From positions 20,763,045-20,827,044 of the forward strand of contig NC_069127.1 in the NCBI RefSeq assembly GCF_026914265.1: a DNA stretch of 64,000 nt, given 5' to 3'. Shown here piece by piece: positions 1 through 11,579 of the stretch. A model generated the notes under the pieces. It searched no databases. It was not told where the DNA came from and saw nothing but the letters and a program-made list of their open reading frames with translations. Numbering within the stretch: position 1 is the first letter of the stretch; each line of letters opens with the position of its first letter. The position numbers were made by a program, and so were the translations under genes. Source of the DNA: Mya arenaria (lineage: Eukaryota; Mollusca; Bivalvia; Myida; Myidae).

Positions 1-13
1 AATCTTATTTCAG

Positions 14-127
14 ATATTGATGAGTGCAAAAGGAATGTTTGTCCCCAAGATTGCACAAACTCTATCGGGTCGTATTCATGCAGATGTTTTGCTGGATACA
101 GATTACAAGGACTGAAAGAATGTAAAG
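14..127 (+). CDS. EGF gene exon 1 (of those in window): cbEGF repeat
   Basis: Follows TTTCAG and ends at a GTATTG donor; 114 nt, phase 1-1. Encodes DIDEC..., with six cysteines, the N..GSYSC hydroxylation/calcium pattern and a C-terminal CFAGY. This is a complete calcium-binding EGF repeat. Confidence 0.85.
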
Positions 128-3100
128 GTATTGCGAAAATTTTGAGATTAATTATTAATGGCTTGTTTAATAAAACAGCAATACATGTCTTGTTAATTGT
201 TACAAATGAGGAATCTTGTCCACAGAGTAGTCATTAGTTTTCGGATCCTTCGGGATCTTTTAACGTAACTTACCCAATAAGGAAAACAGAAAACCTCCTT
301 TAAGCTGGTTCAAGGAGACGTTGACAGTATTACACCTACAAGTCATTCAAATGAACTTGGTATATATTACGAACCCTGAGAACACGAGAATTATATTGCA
401 GAATGTGCTTCTCCATACTTTGGAACAAATTGTGAAGACATATGCAACTGTTCATCTCTCGGCACGAAAGAATGTCATCAAGTGAAGGGTTGCGTCTGTG
501 AAAACGGCTGGCAAGGAGAAAGGTGTGATTTTGATGTCAATGAGTGCGAAAGTCACATTTCTCCATGTTCTGATGCCTACCAGACATGTGTCAATATTCC
601 AGGATCGTTTCTATGCGAATGTTTAATTGGATACAAAGATAGTGGGAGTAGCCATTGTGAAGGTATCATTGAATATATAAAAATATGTCTGACACATCTA
701 TAATCAATCGTTAGTGTTGACATTTTGTCTTTTTTAATTAATTTCATCGTGTAAAAGTAGAACGTGATTTTCAAAATGTCCACTGAGAAGTTATTTGATC
801 ATTTGATTGTTATTTTATCAGATATAAGTTTACGCTATGCGAGGCGGGGTTGCCTTTTATTGGTTATTCCAGAAGATAGTATAGGCAATCGTTAAGAATA
901 TTTACGTAACAAGACGTTAGCTGCATAGTTATAACTGTAATTATGTCAATTCGCCACATACACTTGTGTAAATGAAATATTTCAGACGTAGATGAGTGCA
1001 CAAATCCTTTACTTAACGGATGCGGACAAAATATGCTATGCAGCAATACTGAGGGTGGTTATACATGTGAATGCATGGAAGGATTCGTTCGGTCGGAAAA
1101 AGACTGTAAAGGTATGTTTCATTTTGGGCACGGGAAAAATGCTAAAAATATTACACATTCGTTTAAAAAATATGTTTTTGATGTTGTATTGGTAGTGTTT
1201 GCTGAAGATATGTGAACCGAAATGCCCTCCGACATCTGTTCAGCGAAGAGAGTTGAATATAAGTGTTTGAAATGAAAAAAAAAAACATTAAGATTTATGT
1301 AGTATTAAATATGCGACATAGTTTGATATCTGTGTAGAATCGAATATTCTTATGCAAGTGATAAATTTAATAATTAAAACCTAGTATCAATATGCTGTTC
1401 AATATGGATTTATGATAGTTTTTCTTCTTTAGACGTCGATGAATGTAATCACGGAATTAGCGGATGCCAACAGATGTGTGAAAATTTTCCTGGGCGTTTC
1501 AACTGCTATTGTTATTATGGTTATACCTTAGCCGAAGACCGAAAATCATGCCTGGAAGGTAAGGGACTCATACACAATGGTTTTAATAAGGCTTCTTATC
1601 GATAGTACAATAACACGATTTTTTGTGTGTTGTTTTCGTCTGCTTTGGGACGTCTTTTACTTTTTACTAGATTCTTGATGTCTGTGCATTGAATTTAACC
1701 AAATGTTTCATTGATATCTTGTTTTCCAACATTATCAAAAACATGCATATACTCTTGATCTGATAATGCGAAAACGATTCATTGATAACCAATGCATTTT
1801 ATTGTTGTGTCAATAATTTCCATTTCAGTTCAGAACCCATGCTTACAATTAAGTAATCTAAACTGCTCTCATTATTGTGTCGTTGAGGAAAGAAAAGCTG
1901 AATGTAAATGTAACTTTGGCTTTTACATTGATGAAGACTTACAAACATGTAAAGGTAAATTTAAACTTACCATAATACAATTATTTAAAACGTGTTGTTA
2001 AAAAGCCTATTTAATGCAAAACATGTGCGTTTTTTTTTTTTAGTTTCGTTTACTAATTCCTTGTTTATCGAGATCATGGTGAATACAGCTTATGGAAGAC
2101 AACGTCATTTTATCCGTTGTTAGCGGCGGTGCTTCACTCACTATTAGTACGAAAAAGCTTAAATAAACCAATGCTAAGTTCTTACCAAAAGGATTATGTT
2201 TCAGGTCTCCTGGATATATTATTCAGCATCAAACTGTTAACCTACTTAAAATGCAAGTTTTATGAAAACTTTCAGATATAAACGAATGCGATAACGAGAC
2301 TTTAAACGAATGTCAGCCAAAAGAGAATTGCATTAACGTTCCGGGGTCGTATAATTGTAAGTGTACACCAGGATTCAAACTCTCCCATGATGGTCGGCAG
2401 TGTGACGGTAAGAGTGCTTGTTTTAAGATTTTATATAATTTGTTCGTGATATTTCACATTTGAGACGTGCGTAAACAAGATGTATTTTGAACGCTAAATG
2501 CGAGACCGTTATCGTATGATTTCAGATAATGCTATATATAACTGCAGCACTGTCCACTTCAAATTTTAAATTTTGTACATGTGCCTGTTTTCTGCGTTAC
2601 ATGAGCATCATACTCACTTAATTAGACTGTTAAGATTTATGTGAACTCCTCATTTACGTTTACTTGTATCATGGTTATATTTTACAGAATGTGATCAATA
2701 CCACTTTGGAAATAAGTGTGAGCAAACTTGCAGCTGTTTATATGGAACATGCGACAACACACAAGGCTGGTTTAGCAATCGAATTTATTCAAAATTGAAA
2801 ACTCTTCCGCTCGTTCAATACCTATAAAACCATTACTTTTAGATTCAAACAATGACACATAGTAGGAAGCTTTGTTATCATGTTGAACATATAATGACCG
2901 CTTTTTAACCGAGCTTTCCTGGCTTTACCTTTTTGTTTCCTACAAAAAGTCATGATGGTTAGAACATAAAAACAAATGAATCTTTTTATAAAATCATTCA
3001 TGGCACGTATATGCTAGCAGCAAACATATACTTCTGTTATTAACACTTCTTATTTGGATTGTTAAGTTTGTTAGTTTTTATTTCGGTTTTACAATATCAA

Positions 3101-6100
3101 TGCCATACATGTTTTTGTCGTAAATTGTAGGTTGTAACTGCAGTGAAGGTTGGACTGGTGATCAGTGTGACATTGACCTCGACGAATGTGACAATGAAGA
3201 CTTGTGTCCCACAAACGTTGAGTGTGTAAACACGCTTGGCAGCTTTCTTTGTCAGTGTCACTCTGGGTTTGTTAGGACAGAGGACAGATGCGAAGGTCAG
3301 TCGAGGAGTTGTACTAAAATTCATTTATTGAAATACGAATGAAAGTTGTTTCCATTGTGTACCGTGTTTAATTGTTTTCGATATCCGTGGTTTTCGTTCG
3401 AAACCAAATCTTCTATTTGGAGGTCATTCACATTAATATCAAACACTTCAGCATTTTTAAATTTACGACACTTGGCCCGTACAAATTGAAATGATACTAA
3501 AGAGCGGGAAACGCATCTTTATTCATAACATGTTTTTGTTATGTTTGGCAGATATCAATGAATGTCTAGACGCTTCACTTAATACGTGCGAACAAGCATG
3601 TCACAATACCGGCGGTGAATACGAATGCACTTGTTATAAAGGATATATGTCAAATGTTACAACTGGAGGGTGTTCAGGTACGTTCACATAGGAGAAAATG
3701 TAAATATAGCTTTTAAAACATCATTTAAGTAAGGAGGGTTAATTTGATAATTTCCATGTTTGTGTTTCAATGGAATTTCTGCCAACTGTTATTCTTATGT
3801 TTACACCTTGAATATGTGTTATGCTGCTGAAAAATATTTCAGCATATCCTACGAACCAGTATTTATTGTCAATAGGTTTTCCCAAAACGGTATTTTGCCA
3901 AACTCTTTACTGTAGTGCGTCATTTCTGTTTGTGTTTTGTCTCAACCAGCGATTGATTTCATCACATTTTATTTTCAGAGAACATTCATATGAACTAGAA
4001 TACACAGTAATCATTATAATGATTAGGCTAGACATTTATGTTAGTGTTAATAATTTATGCTCGTAGGTGATTTTGTAAATTTTATACTCTTCAGATGTCG
4101 ATGAATGCCAATCAGGATATCACCAATGTGACCAAAATTGCCAAAACACTCAGGGAGGATATATATGCACGTGTAAAGAAGGGCTAGTGCTTGATCTAAC
4201 TGACCGGCATTCTTGTCTAGGTAAATAATATTTAGCAGGTACTGTTTAGTTAACATCATACATGTGAGTATGTTCGTGTTTGCAATTTTTAAGTTATATG
4301 TTAGACTTGATTCAAACTATATTATTTTAGATTTTTTTTTTTTTTTAAAGTTGGAAATACAATTTGATGACCATAAACAATCATATCCCTATTTAATTTC
4401 AGCCGAGATAGAATGTGATTCTGCTGATGCTGAAAACTGTCCGGAAAATTCAATCTGTACACGAAATGCCGACATAACAAAATGTATTTGTAAGAGAGGA
4501 TATGTACAGATAGCAACTAATGCTTGCATAAGTATGAATACATTTTCGAAGTAAAATATGCATGTCAATATTTATAGTAGTCATGGTAATATAAATACTA
4601 TTGTAAGCCTTAACAAGCTGTAGGTCTGCCATATTTGACTTATATAAGCTGAAACATGTCGCAATGAATGTATCTTTGAAAAGTTGACAATATTTTACTA
4701 TAATTAACGCGGGTTTGTTATGAAAATGAAATTCACAAAATTCTTTAAATATGTCTTTTTTCTGAATATGTTTTCAGCTTAATGGGATACATAATAAAAC
4801 AACAGAATACCGGATATCCTTTGTTTGAAGCATGTTAAAAACGCATTGCTACATTTAAATAACCATTATAATTGACAGATGTGAACGAGTGCGATGACGA
4901 AAATGGTTACTGTGCTCACACATGCCAAGATAACCCAGGAGGATATGAATGTCTGTGTGAAGATGGATTCTACCTTTCAAACGATGGGAGATCATGTGAA
5001 GGTGTGTAATTGTAATGACATTATTTTGATTTATGGTACAAGTACTTCAATTATATCAATTATTAACGATACGTTATTACAATTGTCTGTGTATGAACAT
5101 GTGTTTTTTGTTATTTGTTCATGTTTGTTGTTAAAAAAAATATTTTGTAAAAACTAACGTATTTTAAGATCTTGTCGACATTCATAAAGTTTAATATAAA
5201 AGAGTTCGCCTCACCAGCACCATGCTTACTCACGTTCTCGAAAAAACATAATGAACAGTGATTCATAACACCTAAACACGATTTATTATTAATTCAAATA
5301 CAATGATTGAGCATACTTTGAACTAAATAATTATGTTATTATGTTATCCAAAAGCGTGTGAAAAAGGCACTTTTGGTGTAAACTGCAATTCAACTTGCAA
5401 CTGTAAAGCCGAAAACACATTCACTTGTGAGAACGCTGCTGGATCTTGTACGTGCAAACAAGGATGGACCGGTGACGATTGTTCGAAAGACGTTGACGAA
5501 TGTAATCTCGGTACGCACACATGTTCAGAAAATTCTTCATGTAGAAATAAAGACGGAGGTTTTTTATGCGATTGTCACACGGGGTACCAGAAAACCGGTG
5601 GCGGAATATGCGCAAGTAAGTACAATTTTATGTTTATGTTCAACACCTTTGTACTTGAGTTTCCGTTTAAGCGGACTTTATTTTTGGTACCATTTGTTGT
5701 GTATTTCTTCGTCCTTTCAATTCAACAAACTCAAGGGACAAGCCCGCTAGTCACCCATATATGAATGAAAGGCCCGGTAATCTCTTAAAGAACGATCATT
5801 GCGTAACAAAACAATAAAACTAGACTACGCATGCTTTATAATTTCCTGATAAATGCATTCTAACAAAAGGTTAACTACCAAAATATTGCCTCTACCACCA
5901 ACATTGGTATTTATAATGAAAATTATAATTATATACATTATAAACAGACTTAATGTTTTTTTAAATGTTTAAAAATGAATTTTTAAATATATGGGTGTTA
6001 ATTCGAATTAGAATGTGATCGAAATTATTTCGGTGAGGCATGTCGTCGACGTTGTGAATGCTTTGAAGACGAGAAGCAGTTTTCGTGTGATCATATTGAT

Positions 6101-9100
6101 GGGCAATGTAATTGCAAAAAGGTACCATGAATTTTATTATATAATGGATTAAAATTAATAGCTGTACATAAATAGTTGACTAATTGATTCTTCATGTTTC
6201 CTTACATAAGACATAGACTACAAGTTACCATTAATTTTAACCATGACCATTGCATTTAGCATAACAACTGCTGATTTTATTCTATTTAATTCTTTGTAAC
6301 ACAATATGGAAAGAAAAAAGTACTTTTCTGGATGCATGCTTTAAAACCTGTATACTAGAACATTTCTGATATCGGTGTAAACGGCCATTTTATCCATATT
6401 ATAGGGTTTTCATCGTAAAACAGAGTCGGAAACATGCGACCGTAAGCATATATTACTTTTTCAGGTTATATGTTCATGCTTATACTCTTTCATTGTTTTA
6501 TTTGCTCATATAATAACTTTTGACGACCTGTATTAATATGTATTCCGTCAATGTAAACACTGTGTAATGCATGATATCTGGTTTAGATTAACGGATGTTT
6601 ATGTAATATTTAACTTGCTAATGACGTTATCCTCTGTCGAATTATTCAGCAAAATATTTCCCCACTTACTCTGAACTTACTAAACTATTTGCGCAAATCT
6701 ATTTAACTTGTTTATCATATTTTTGTACACTGATTTCACTCTGAAACTTTTCACATTTATTTCTAAAAAATATATATATGGAACTTGAATAAGTTTTATA
6801 GCTATAAAAAGTCGATAAATTTCATGTGTCTTTACGAATACTCTTATACAATTATGTGCAGGGTGCATCAATAATACATACGGCCTCAATTGTGCAAATA
6901 TATGTGAATGCAACACAACAAACAGTGCTGATAGCAATCAGTCCTGTGACGAAAAGGATGGAACTTGCTTTTGTAACAAGTTCTGGGATGGAATTTCATG
7001 CAACGTTGATGTCAACGAATGTAAAGTTCAAACAATATGTGGAAACGATCCACTGAAAGGTTGCCACAATACAGAGGGTAACTTCTCATGCGACTGCAAA
7101 CGAGGCTATAAGTTAGACTTATTCAACAATTGCGTCAAAGGTATTTCAACATTTTACTATCATAGATGCAGATACACGTGTATTATATGATTAACTGTAG
7201 TAACGTATGCACATGATAATACGTTTGTCCTTATAATGACTAAAGAAGAATGTACATATATAAATGAGAATGTTTAATACCACAGCAGATCGTTTTTAAA
7301 TACATTCTAAATTTCAGCTTAATATTTTTTTCAGATACTAGCTTTGATGTAGATTGTAATCAAAATGTCACAGGTACGTTTAATAATGATTTCCTTTAAC
7401 TAGAAATTATTTTTAATTACATTTAAACATTTAAACACACTTTTCCTACTAAAGATATAGTGTTAACTCGCGGTACGTGTGTTCATAATATACTCCTCAA
7501 CAAATGCTTTATGTATATATGGATATTTTTATAAATTCGAACACTACTACTCAACTGTGTGCAAGAGAGCGTTGACAAAATAGCACTTACCATTTATGCC
7601 AATGGAACAGATTCAATCAAACTGAGCCTGTTTTTATACTTACCATATAATTTGTACTTTCCAAGAATTTATTTTTGATACACTCAGGCGCATTTTCCTT
7701 TTCAGATTGCACGGTTGCTGTCACATTAACAACAATGCTCAATATTACTTTTGACGAGACTGTTAATCTGGATATCGGTTCTACATACAGACAAACTGCA
7801 AGAAAACTAACAGATTCTGTGAGTTTAATGATTGGTGATTAAGATTAAACATTGTTTGGCGATTGGTAGTAATAGTTTTTTTTTAAACGCAATGCCTCGT
7901 TTTAATACCAGTGTTTAATTTTCTCTGATATATTGAAAATGTGAAAAATCTACGAAATAATACATAAACCTATCACTGTAAATATATTGCTGAATGGCGA
8001 AACATAACGTAAACTCTGCTTAAGGGCATGCTACATGTGACAGCAATATATATTATTTTCAGCTTCTTTCATACATGAAGAGATATACCAACTTTCCTGT
8101 CGAAATAAAGATTTGTGATATCAGGTTGGTAACCATAATTTTGTAGGCTTTAATAAAACTGTTTCCATATATTTATACATCGTACATCAAGTTAAATTAT
8201 TTATTGGGTTAGGTAATTAGGTTGGGTTATTTTTAAACCGGGGTTATGTTTAAACTTTTTGCTACTGAGCTTGTTTCTGTAGCTTTTCGCATAAATATTT
8301 GATTGGAGAGTAAAAATCATTTTTTTTAATAAATCCACCTGTTCACGATAATATGTGAAGATATCACTTAGTAAGCCAATATATATATATAGTGAACTGC
8401 CATATCTCTGGTAATATCTTTCAGGAAAAGAGGACGTCTTTATGTGAATTATACCGTTTGCATGAACGCAACATTTGAAGAAGAGGATAAATTACAAAGT
8501 GAAGCTGCAAATGCATTTTTGCAACTGGCACGGGGAGATACTTTAGAATTTGATGGCGATATGGTGCATGTATCTGCAGGTAGTACGCCCTAATGTCAAA
8601 TTTTGATTTAATTTGCCAATTTTACAGTGCGTTTATAAATGTGTATTTAAATAGATAAATGAACATGATCTTCAGAAAACCGCTGAGAATTGTGACTCTT
8701 ATTCAAAGTAAATTTAAGGCTTGGTTTCACTATGGTAGTTCAATAAAAAAGTTCAAAATTCCGATTAGCGTCCAAGGACGCATATTAAATGTTCCGTGTG
8801 AATGTTTTATTTGTATAACACGCACTTTTAAGTAAGGGGTTTTAAAGCAATGAGTTAGGTTGTTTAATTAAGTATTTAAGCTGGTTTTTTGTTATAGAAA
8901 ATGATTTGAACATACTGATACCAAATATTAAATTGTTCTGTCGCTTGAAGAAATATATTTTTACAGATAAAGCTTCACGCTTTGCTTGGTATTTAAATTT
9001 ACGTTTTTGAACGAACCTGTTCTGTTGTTGGCAAAACGCGCGACCCAATCCCTATAATTGTTTAAATGCGTAACGTTTGTTTGGTCAGACTTGGAATTTA

Positions 9101-10627
9101 TACTATTATTGTTATATTTGTTTTTTATGCACAGAAAACACAAATAAACGAGTTGATATAGCCTACCTATTGTCTTATAAGACATGAATAACTTTTCTGT
9201 TATTAGCTTATAACTACAATTCCATATATTTTCAGAGTCATCGGTCTATACAGACGATAAATGCCAGTTTTACCAAAATATGTTCGGGAATTGTGACATG
9301 GGCTACAAATGTTGCGTTGAGGAGGATCGCGTCAAATGCTGGTAAAAACTGTTAAAGAGAGAATGAAAAAAGCCATTTTGATTTCAAAACTGATACGTTT
9401 ATCACAACACGAACATTTTTAAAGCCTTGATAATTGCAGCTTGTTGTACTTTTATTTTGATGTTTTTCTTTATACATTTCAGCGAGAATAATCGAAACGG
9501 TAATACTTAAATTTTTAGAGCTTTAAAAGGTATTTCAAACGGTTGAAAAAGTAACGCAGTGAAGTAGTTAGTGGCAATTTATGTGGCAGCCATTGGTTAT
9601 GAAATCATCATAAACGTTGCTAAGTTCGCATCGAAAAGTTGCTATTTCAGTCTATGACCCAAGACACAGGTTAAATGGACTCCACGATGCTTTTCTGATG
9701 TCTGAGACAAGCATCGCCTAGACTTATTTACCATTGTATCTGAGTGTGTAATTGTTTCCTTCTTTCATTGCATTACAATGTTGGACATTGTTATAAACTT
9801 GAGGACATTGGTTTTCAAAAAACTTTGTTTTCAACAAATGGGAAACATTATCAACACTAAATACCATATATAACATACAATCATTGTGTAAGTTAGAAAC
9901 TCTTGAATAATCACATCATTGTTGTTTTCATTAAATGTTTAAAATGCATAGTTAATTTTAACTGTTTGAATATAGCTTATTACAGTTAAAGTATGATTTG
10001 TCATATCAAACTTATGTTTTTGCAATAGTGCTTAACTTAGAATGCCTGGTGATGTTACATAATTTTGGTATCACTTGATAATATATTGGTTGCTGATTAC
10101 TAATATGAAAAACATGTCTTAATACACAGATGTATGTTTTTGCATTTCTTGTTTATGTTCTTTAGTTCAACTGCATTTCAATGTAAAACGAATTGTATTA
10201 ATCACCTTTGAAGGCCAAAACAGCTTGGAATAATTGTAACAGTAAACAATTTACATATTATGTCTTTACAATTAAGCCCTTTCAAATGATATGCTTACCA
10301 GAAAACAATATTCCCATAATTGTATATCAGATACCTTGATTACATATTTCAGATCGGGCAATACTCATGGGATCTGTATTTGGAGGAACTGCGTTCTTAA
10401 TGATTGTCGTGATTTCCTATGTAACCATAGTTACACTAAGACGCAAAATGAACAGGAAAAAGGACAACCGCTATCCTAGGTATGGTGTTGACAAAATGCA
10501 TATACTTAAGTCTAATGACCGTGATGGTCTCTGTCAGTATGAAATACACTACGGTGAAAAAAATAATAGGAAAAAGGTCGATCGTTATTCTACTTATTGT
10601 ATTGAAGAAATGCATGCATATGCTTAG
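14..10627 (+). CDS. EGF-repeat / SEA-like / single-pass membrane receptor gene (23 exons, 5' end outside window)
   Basis: About 1,028 codons are visible once 23 exons are joined; the start lies upstream of the window. In order the protein has about 18 EGF-type repeats, many of them calcium-binding (start D-[IV]-[DN]-E-C), interspersed with longer C..YFG..C-type repeats. These are followed by a roughly 110-residue SEA-like module, a cysteine-rich juxtamembrane piece, a transmembrane helix and a basic, Tyr-containing tail. All splice phases agree across the gene. The likely role is a type I cell-surface adhesion or recognition protein, inferred from the architecture. I do not recognise a specific orthologue. 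One intron has a GC donor and one exon is only 17 nt long. A possible AATAAA signal lies at 11225. Confidence 0.85.
402..662 (+). CDS. EGF gene exon 2: long EGF plus cbEGF
   Basis: 261 nt, phase 1-1, between TTGCAG and GTATCA. The first half has the SPYFGTNC...CNCSS...GWQGERC pattern of MEGF/scavenger-receptor-type EGF repeats. The second half starts DVNEC and ends CLIGY, a calcium-binding EGF. Confidence 0.85.
986..1111 (+). CDS. EGF gene exon 3: cbEGF repeat
   Basis: 126 nt, phase 1-1, TTTCAG to GTATGT. Encodes DVDEC...GGYTCEC, a standard calcium-binding EGF unit. Confidence 0.85.
1433..1558 (+). CDS. EGF gene exon 4: cbEGF repeat
   Basis: 126 nt, phase 1-1, CTTTAG to GTAAGG. Encodes DVDECNHG...GRFNCYC with six cysteines. 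Confidence 0.85.
1829..1954 (+). CDS. EGF gene exon 5: EGF repeat without the calcium motif
   Basis: 126 nt, phase 1-1, TTTCAG to GTAAAT. Six cysteines and a CNFGF end, but the N-terminus is VQNPC instead of DxDEC, so calcium binding is unlikely for this unit. Confidence 0.8.
2276..2407 (+). CDS. EGF gene exon 6: cbEGF repeat
   Basis: 132 nt, phase 1-1, TTTCAG to GTAAGA. Encodes DINEC...VPGSYNCKC. Confidence 0.85.
2688..2765 (+). CDS. EGF gene exon 7: first half of a split long EGF repeat; GC donor
   Basis: Begins after TTTACAG with ECDQYHFGNKC and runs to DNTQ. Comparison with exon 2 shows that the rest of the repeat (GCNCSEGWTGDQC) is in exon 8. Keeping phase 1 requires an exon end at 2765, directly before GC rather than GT (AAG|GCTGGT). 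The length of 78 nt is a multiple of three. Without splicing the frame runs to a stop after about 20 further residues. Confidence 0.7.
3131..3295 (+). CDS. EGF gene exon 8: end of split EGF plus cbEGF
   Basis: 165 nt, phase 1-1, TTGTAG to GTCAGT. GCNCSEGWTGDQC completes the repeat begun in exon 7; DIDLDEC...GSFLCQC is a calcium-binding EGF. Confidence 0.85.
3552..3677 (+). CDS. EGF gene exon 9: cbEGF repeat
   Basis: 126 nt, phase 1-1, TGGCAG to GTACGT. Encodes DINECLDA...GGEYECTC. Confidence 0.85.
4095..4220 (+). CDS. EGF gene exon 10: cbEGF repeat
   Basis: 126 nt, phase 1-1, CTTCAG to GTAAAT. Encodes DVDECQSG...GGYICTC. Confidence 0.85.
4403..4531 (+). CDS. EGF gene exon 11: divergent EGF repeat
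   Basis: 129 nt, phase 1-1, TTTCAG to GTATGA. Spacing CDSADAENC...ICTRN...CICKRGY gives the EGF cysteine pattern without the DxDEC start. Confidence 0.8.
4879..5001 (+). CDS. EGF gene exon 12: cbEGF repeat
   Basis: 123 nt, phase 1-1, TGACAG to GTGTGT. Encodes DVNECDDE...GGYECLC. Confidence 0.85.
5355..5615 (+). CDS. EGF gene exon 13: long EGF plus cbEGF
   Basis: 261 nt, phase 1-1, the same length and layout as exon 2: ACEKGTFGVNC...GWTGDDC, then DVDECNLG...GGFLCDC. The acceptor (TCCAAAAG) has a poor pyrimidine tract. Equal length and order suggest exons 2 and 13 arose from one duplicated module. Confidence 0.85.
6012..6121 (+). CDS. EGF gene exon 14: first part of split long EGF
   Basis: 110 nt, phase 1 to 0, GAATTAG to GTACCA. 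ECDRNYFGEAC...CNCKK is the first part of a YFG-type repeat whose end is in exon 15. Confidence 0.8.
6405..6441 (+). CDS. EGF gene exon 15: 37-nt exon completing the split EGF
   Basis: 37 nt, phase 0 to 1, ATTATAG to GTAAGC. GFHRKTESETCD supplies the G-F...C end of the repeat begun in exon 14. The phase fit on both sides supports this very short exon. Confidence 0.7.
6862..7140 (+). CDS. EGF gene exon 16: long EGF plus final cbEGF
   Basis: 279 nt, phase 1-1, TGTGCAG to GTATTT. INNTYGLNC...WDGISC, then DVNECKVQ...GNFSCDCKRGY. It is the last EGF-bearing exon. Confidence 0.85.
7335..7373 (+). CDS. EGF gene exon 17: short linker
   Basis: 39 nt, phase 1-1, TTTCAG to GTACGT. Encodes a 13-residue linker (DTSFDVDCNQNVT) between EGF and SEA-like parts. 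Confidence 0.65.
7706..7818 (+). CDS. EGF gene exon 18: SEA-like domain, part 1
   Basis: 113 nt, phase 1 to 0, TTTCAG to GTGAGT. VAVTLTTMLNITFDETVNLD, followed by an amphipathic helix (TYRQTARKLTDS), resembles the first strand and helix of SEA domains, with an N-glycosylation site NIT. Confidence 0.75.
8063..8124 (+). CDS. EGF gene exon 19: SEA-like domain, part 2
   Basis: 62 nt, phase 0 to 2, TTTCAG to GTTGGT. LLSYMKRYTNFPVEIKICDIR: end of helix 1 and a beta strand. Confidence 0.75.
8235..8302 (+). repeat. Dispersed repeat fragment in EGF-gene intron
   Basis: The segment with TTATGTTTAAAC, then CTACTGAGCTTGTTTCTGTA, recurs near 44114-44182, and its first part recurs near 44812. It is a mobile repeat inserted in the intron. 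Confidence 0.6.
8425..8579 (+). CDS. EGF gene exon 20: SEA-like domain, part 3
   Basis: 155 nt, phase 2 to 1, TTTCAG to GTAGTA. RLYVNYTVCMNATF is the central strand, followed by a helix rich in Glu/Ala. No GSVVV autocleavage motif is seen, so SEA-type self-cleavage is not supported. Confidence 0.75.
9236..9341 (+). CDS. EGF gene exon 21: Cys-rich juxtamembrane segment
   Basis: 106 nt, phase 1 to 2, TTTCAG to GTAAAA. Contains DDKCQFYQ...GNCDMGYKCCVEED, with a pair of adjacent cysteines. No domain name recognised. Confidence 0.75.
9483..9499 (+). CDS. EGF gene exon 22: 17-nt micro-exon
   Basis: 17 nt between ATTTCAG and GTAATA, phase 2 to 1, encoding about five residues (CENNRN). It is the only exon found that links exon 21 (phase 2) with exon 23 (phase 1) in frame. 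Confidence 0.6.
10353..10627 (+). CDS. EGF gene exon 23: transmembrane helix and cytoplasmic tail
   Basis: Starts after ATTTCAG. AILMGSVFGGTAFLMIVVIS forms the membrane helix, followed by TLRRKMNRKK as stop-transfer. The tail has tyrosines in RYPRYGVDKMH and a diverged repeat of it (RYSTYCIEEMH), and ends TAG at 10625-10627. An internal AG|GTATGG at 10479 could act as a donor to an exon at about 11256, giving a different tail, so the C-terminus is not certain. Confidence 0.75.
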
Positions 10628-10730
10628 TTCTATATTGAGATTATATCACTACGACGTAAAATACTGAGGACAAATACTAAGCGTTATTCTGAGTATTACG
10701 TTGATGAAGTGCAAATACATATTTAGAGTA
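10430..10730 (+). repeat. Threefold imperfect repeat of the cytoplasmic-tail segment
   Basis: Three copies, each starting (A/T)CACTA(A/C)G and spaced about 100-114 bp, begin near 10432, 10546 and 10646. Copies one and two are coding (NRKKDNRY..., NRKKVDRY...). Copy three lies beyond the stop but still reads RRKILRTNTKRY...VDEV. Confidence 0.6.
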
Positions 10731-11224
10731 AATGATATTACTTATTGTGATGATTTGTTTAATTCTATAATGTTCTGATAAAAGGCGTTTTAAGTAATCA
10801 AGGTAATATTGATGTATTATATATACTAATTTACTTTTGTTAGAAAACTGGTGAGCTAAATTAAAACCTCTTTTAGCCTTGCGACTTATATATCTCTGTT
10901 GCAAAGTATTTCAGTTCATGAATCCATTAGATATTGTCGTCAGTTTAATTCCGTAAAAGCAATTTTAAATTTTCACAAGTTACCTTCACCATACAATGAA
11001 TGAAACTGTATAATAATGTTGTATGTCAGATCCACACCACAACCCACGACTTCTCGGTCTCGTGAGGATTTAACAACTTACAACGGTAATCAACTAGTAC
11101 ATATTTAATGATACTTATTATTGCCGTTGTTTATACGAAATATTTGTAGACTTACGATGCAGTGTTAAATTAAAATATTGTATCCATTAACGTTTCCACA
11201 AAATAAGGGTGTAAACAAATATGT

Positions 11225-11230
11225 AATAAA
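11225..11230 (+). promoter_or_regulatory. Possible polyadenylation signal of EGF gene
   Basis: AATAAA about 600 nt after the stop codon at 10627, the first clear one read on this strand in that stretch. Assignment is inference. Confidence 0.3.
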
Positions 11231-11579
11231 AGTCTTTGTCTTGTTCTGTTTTCAGATGCCGGTGGTTATACAGTAGCACGCATAAGTGTGGACTAGTTGT
11301 ATTTATTTACAAAAAGTATATATTGATACTATAGGACAATCGACATTATACACTTCAATTGGCATTGACCAATGTGAATCTTCGTTAATTATGTAAACGT
11401 GTTTGAACCTTAACAGTATTGAAGGCTGCATTTGAAAAACTGAACTGCGAAGTTGGATAACACAAATGAACGATTGAAAGTGTAAACTTATGGGGTTTTA
11501 TCGTTTAGTTTTGGTCTACAATACGTGTAGTGAATTAAATTATTAATCGTGCATGAGCTGTAAAAATGAGGCCAGAAAA

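Noticed and set aside
11256..11340. Alternative last exon of the EGF gene after TTTTCAG at 11255
   Set aside because: In phase it encodes only about 25 unremarkable residues. The uninterrupted tail to 10627 contains an internal protein repeat and is preferred, though an isoform remains possible.
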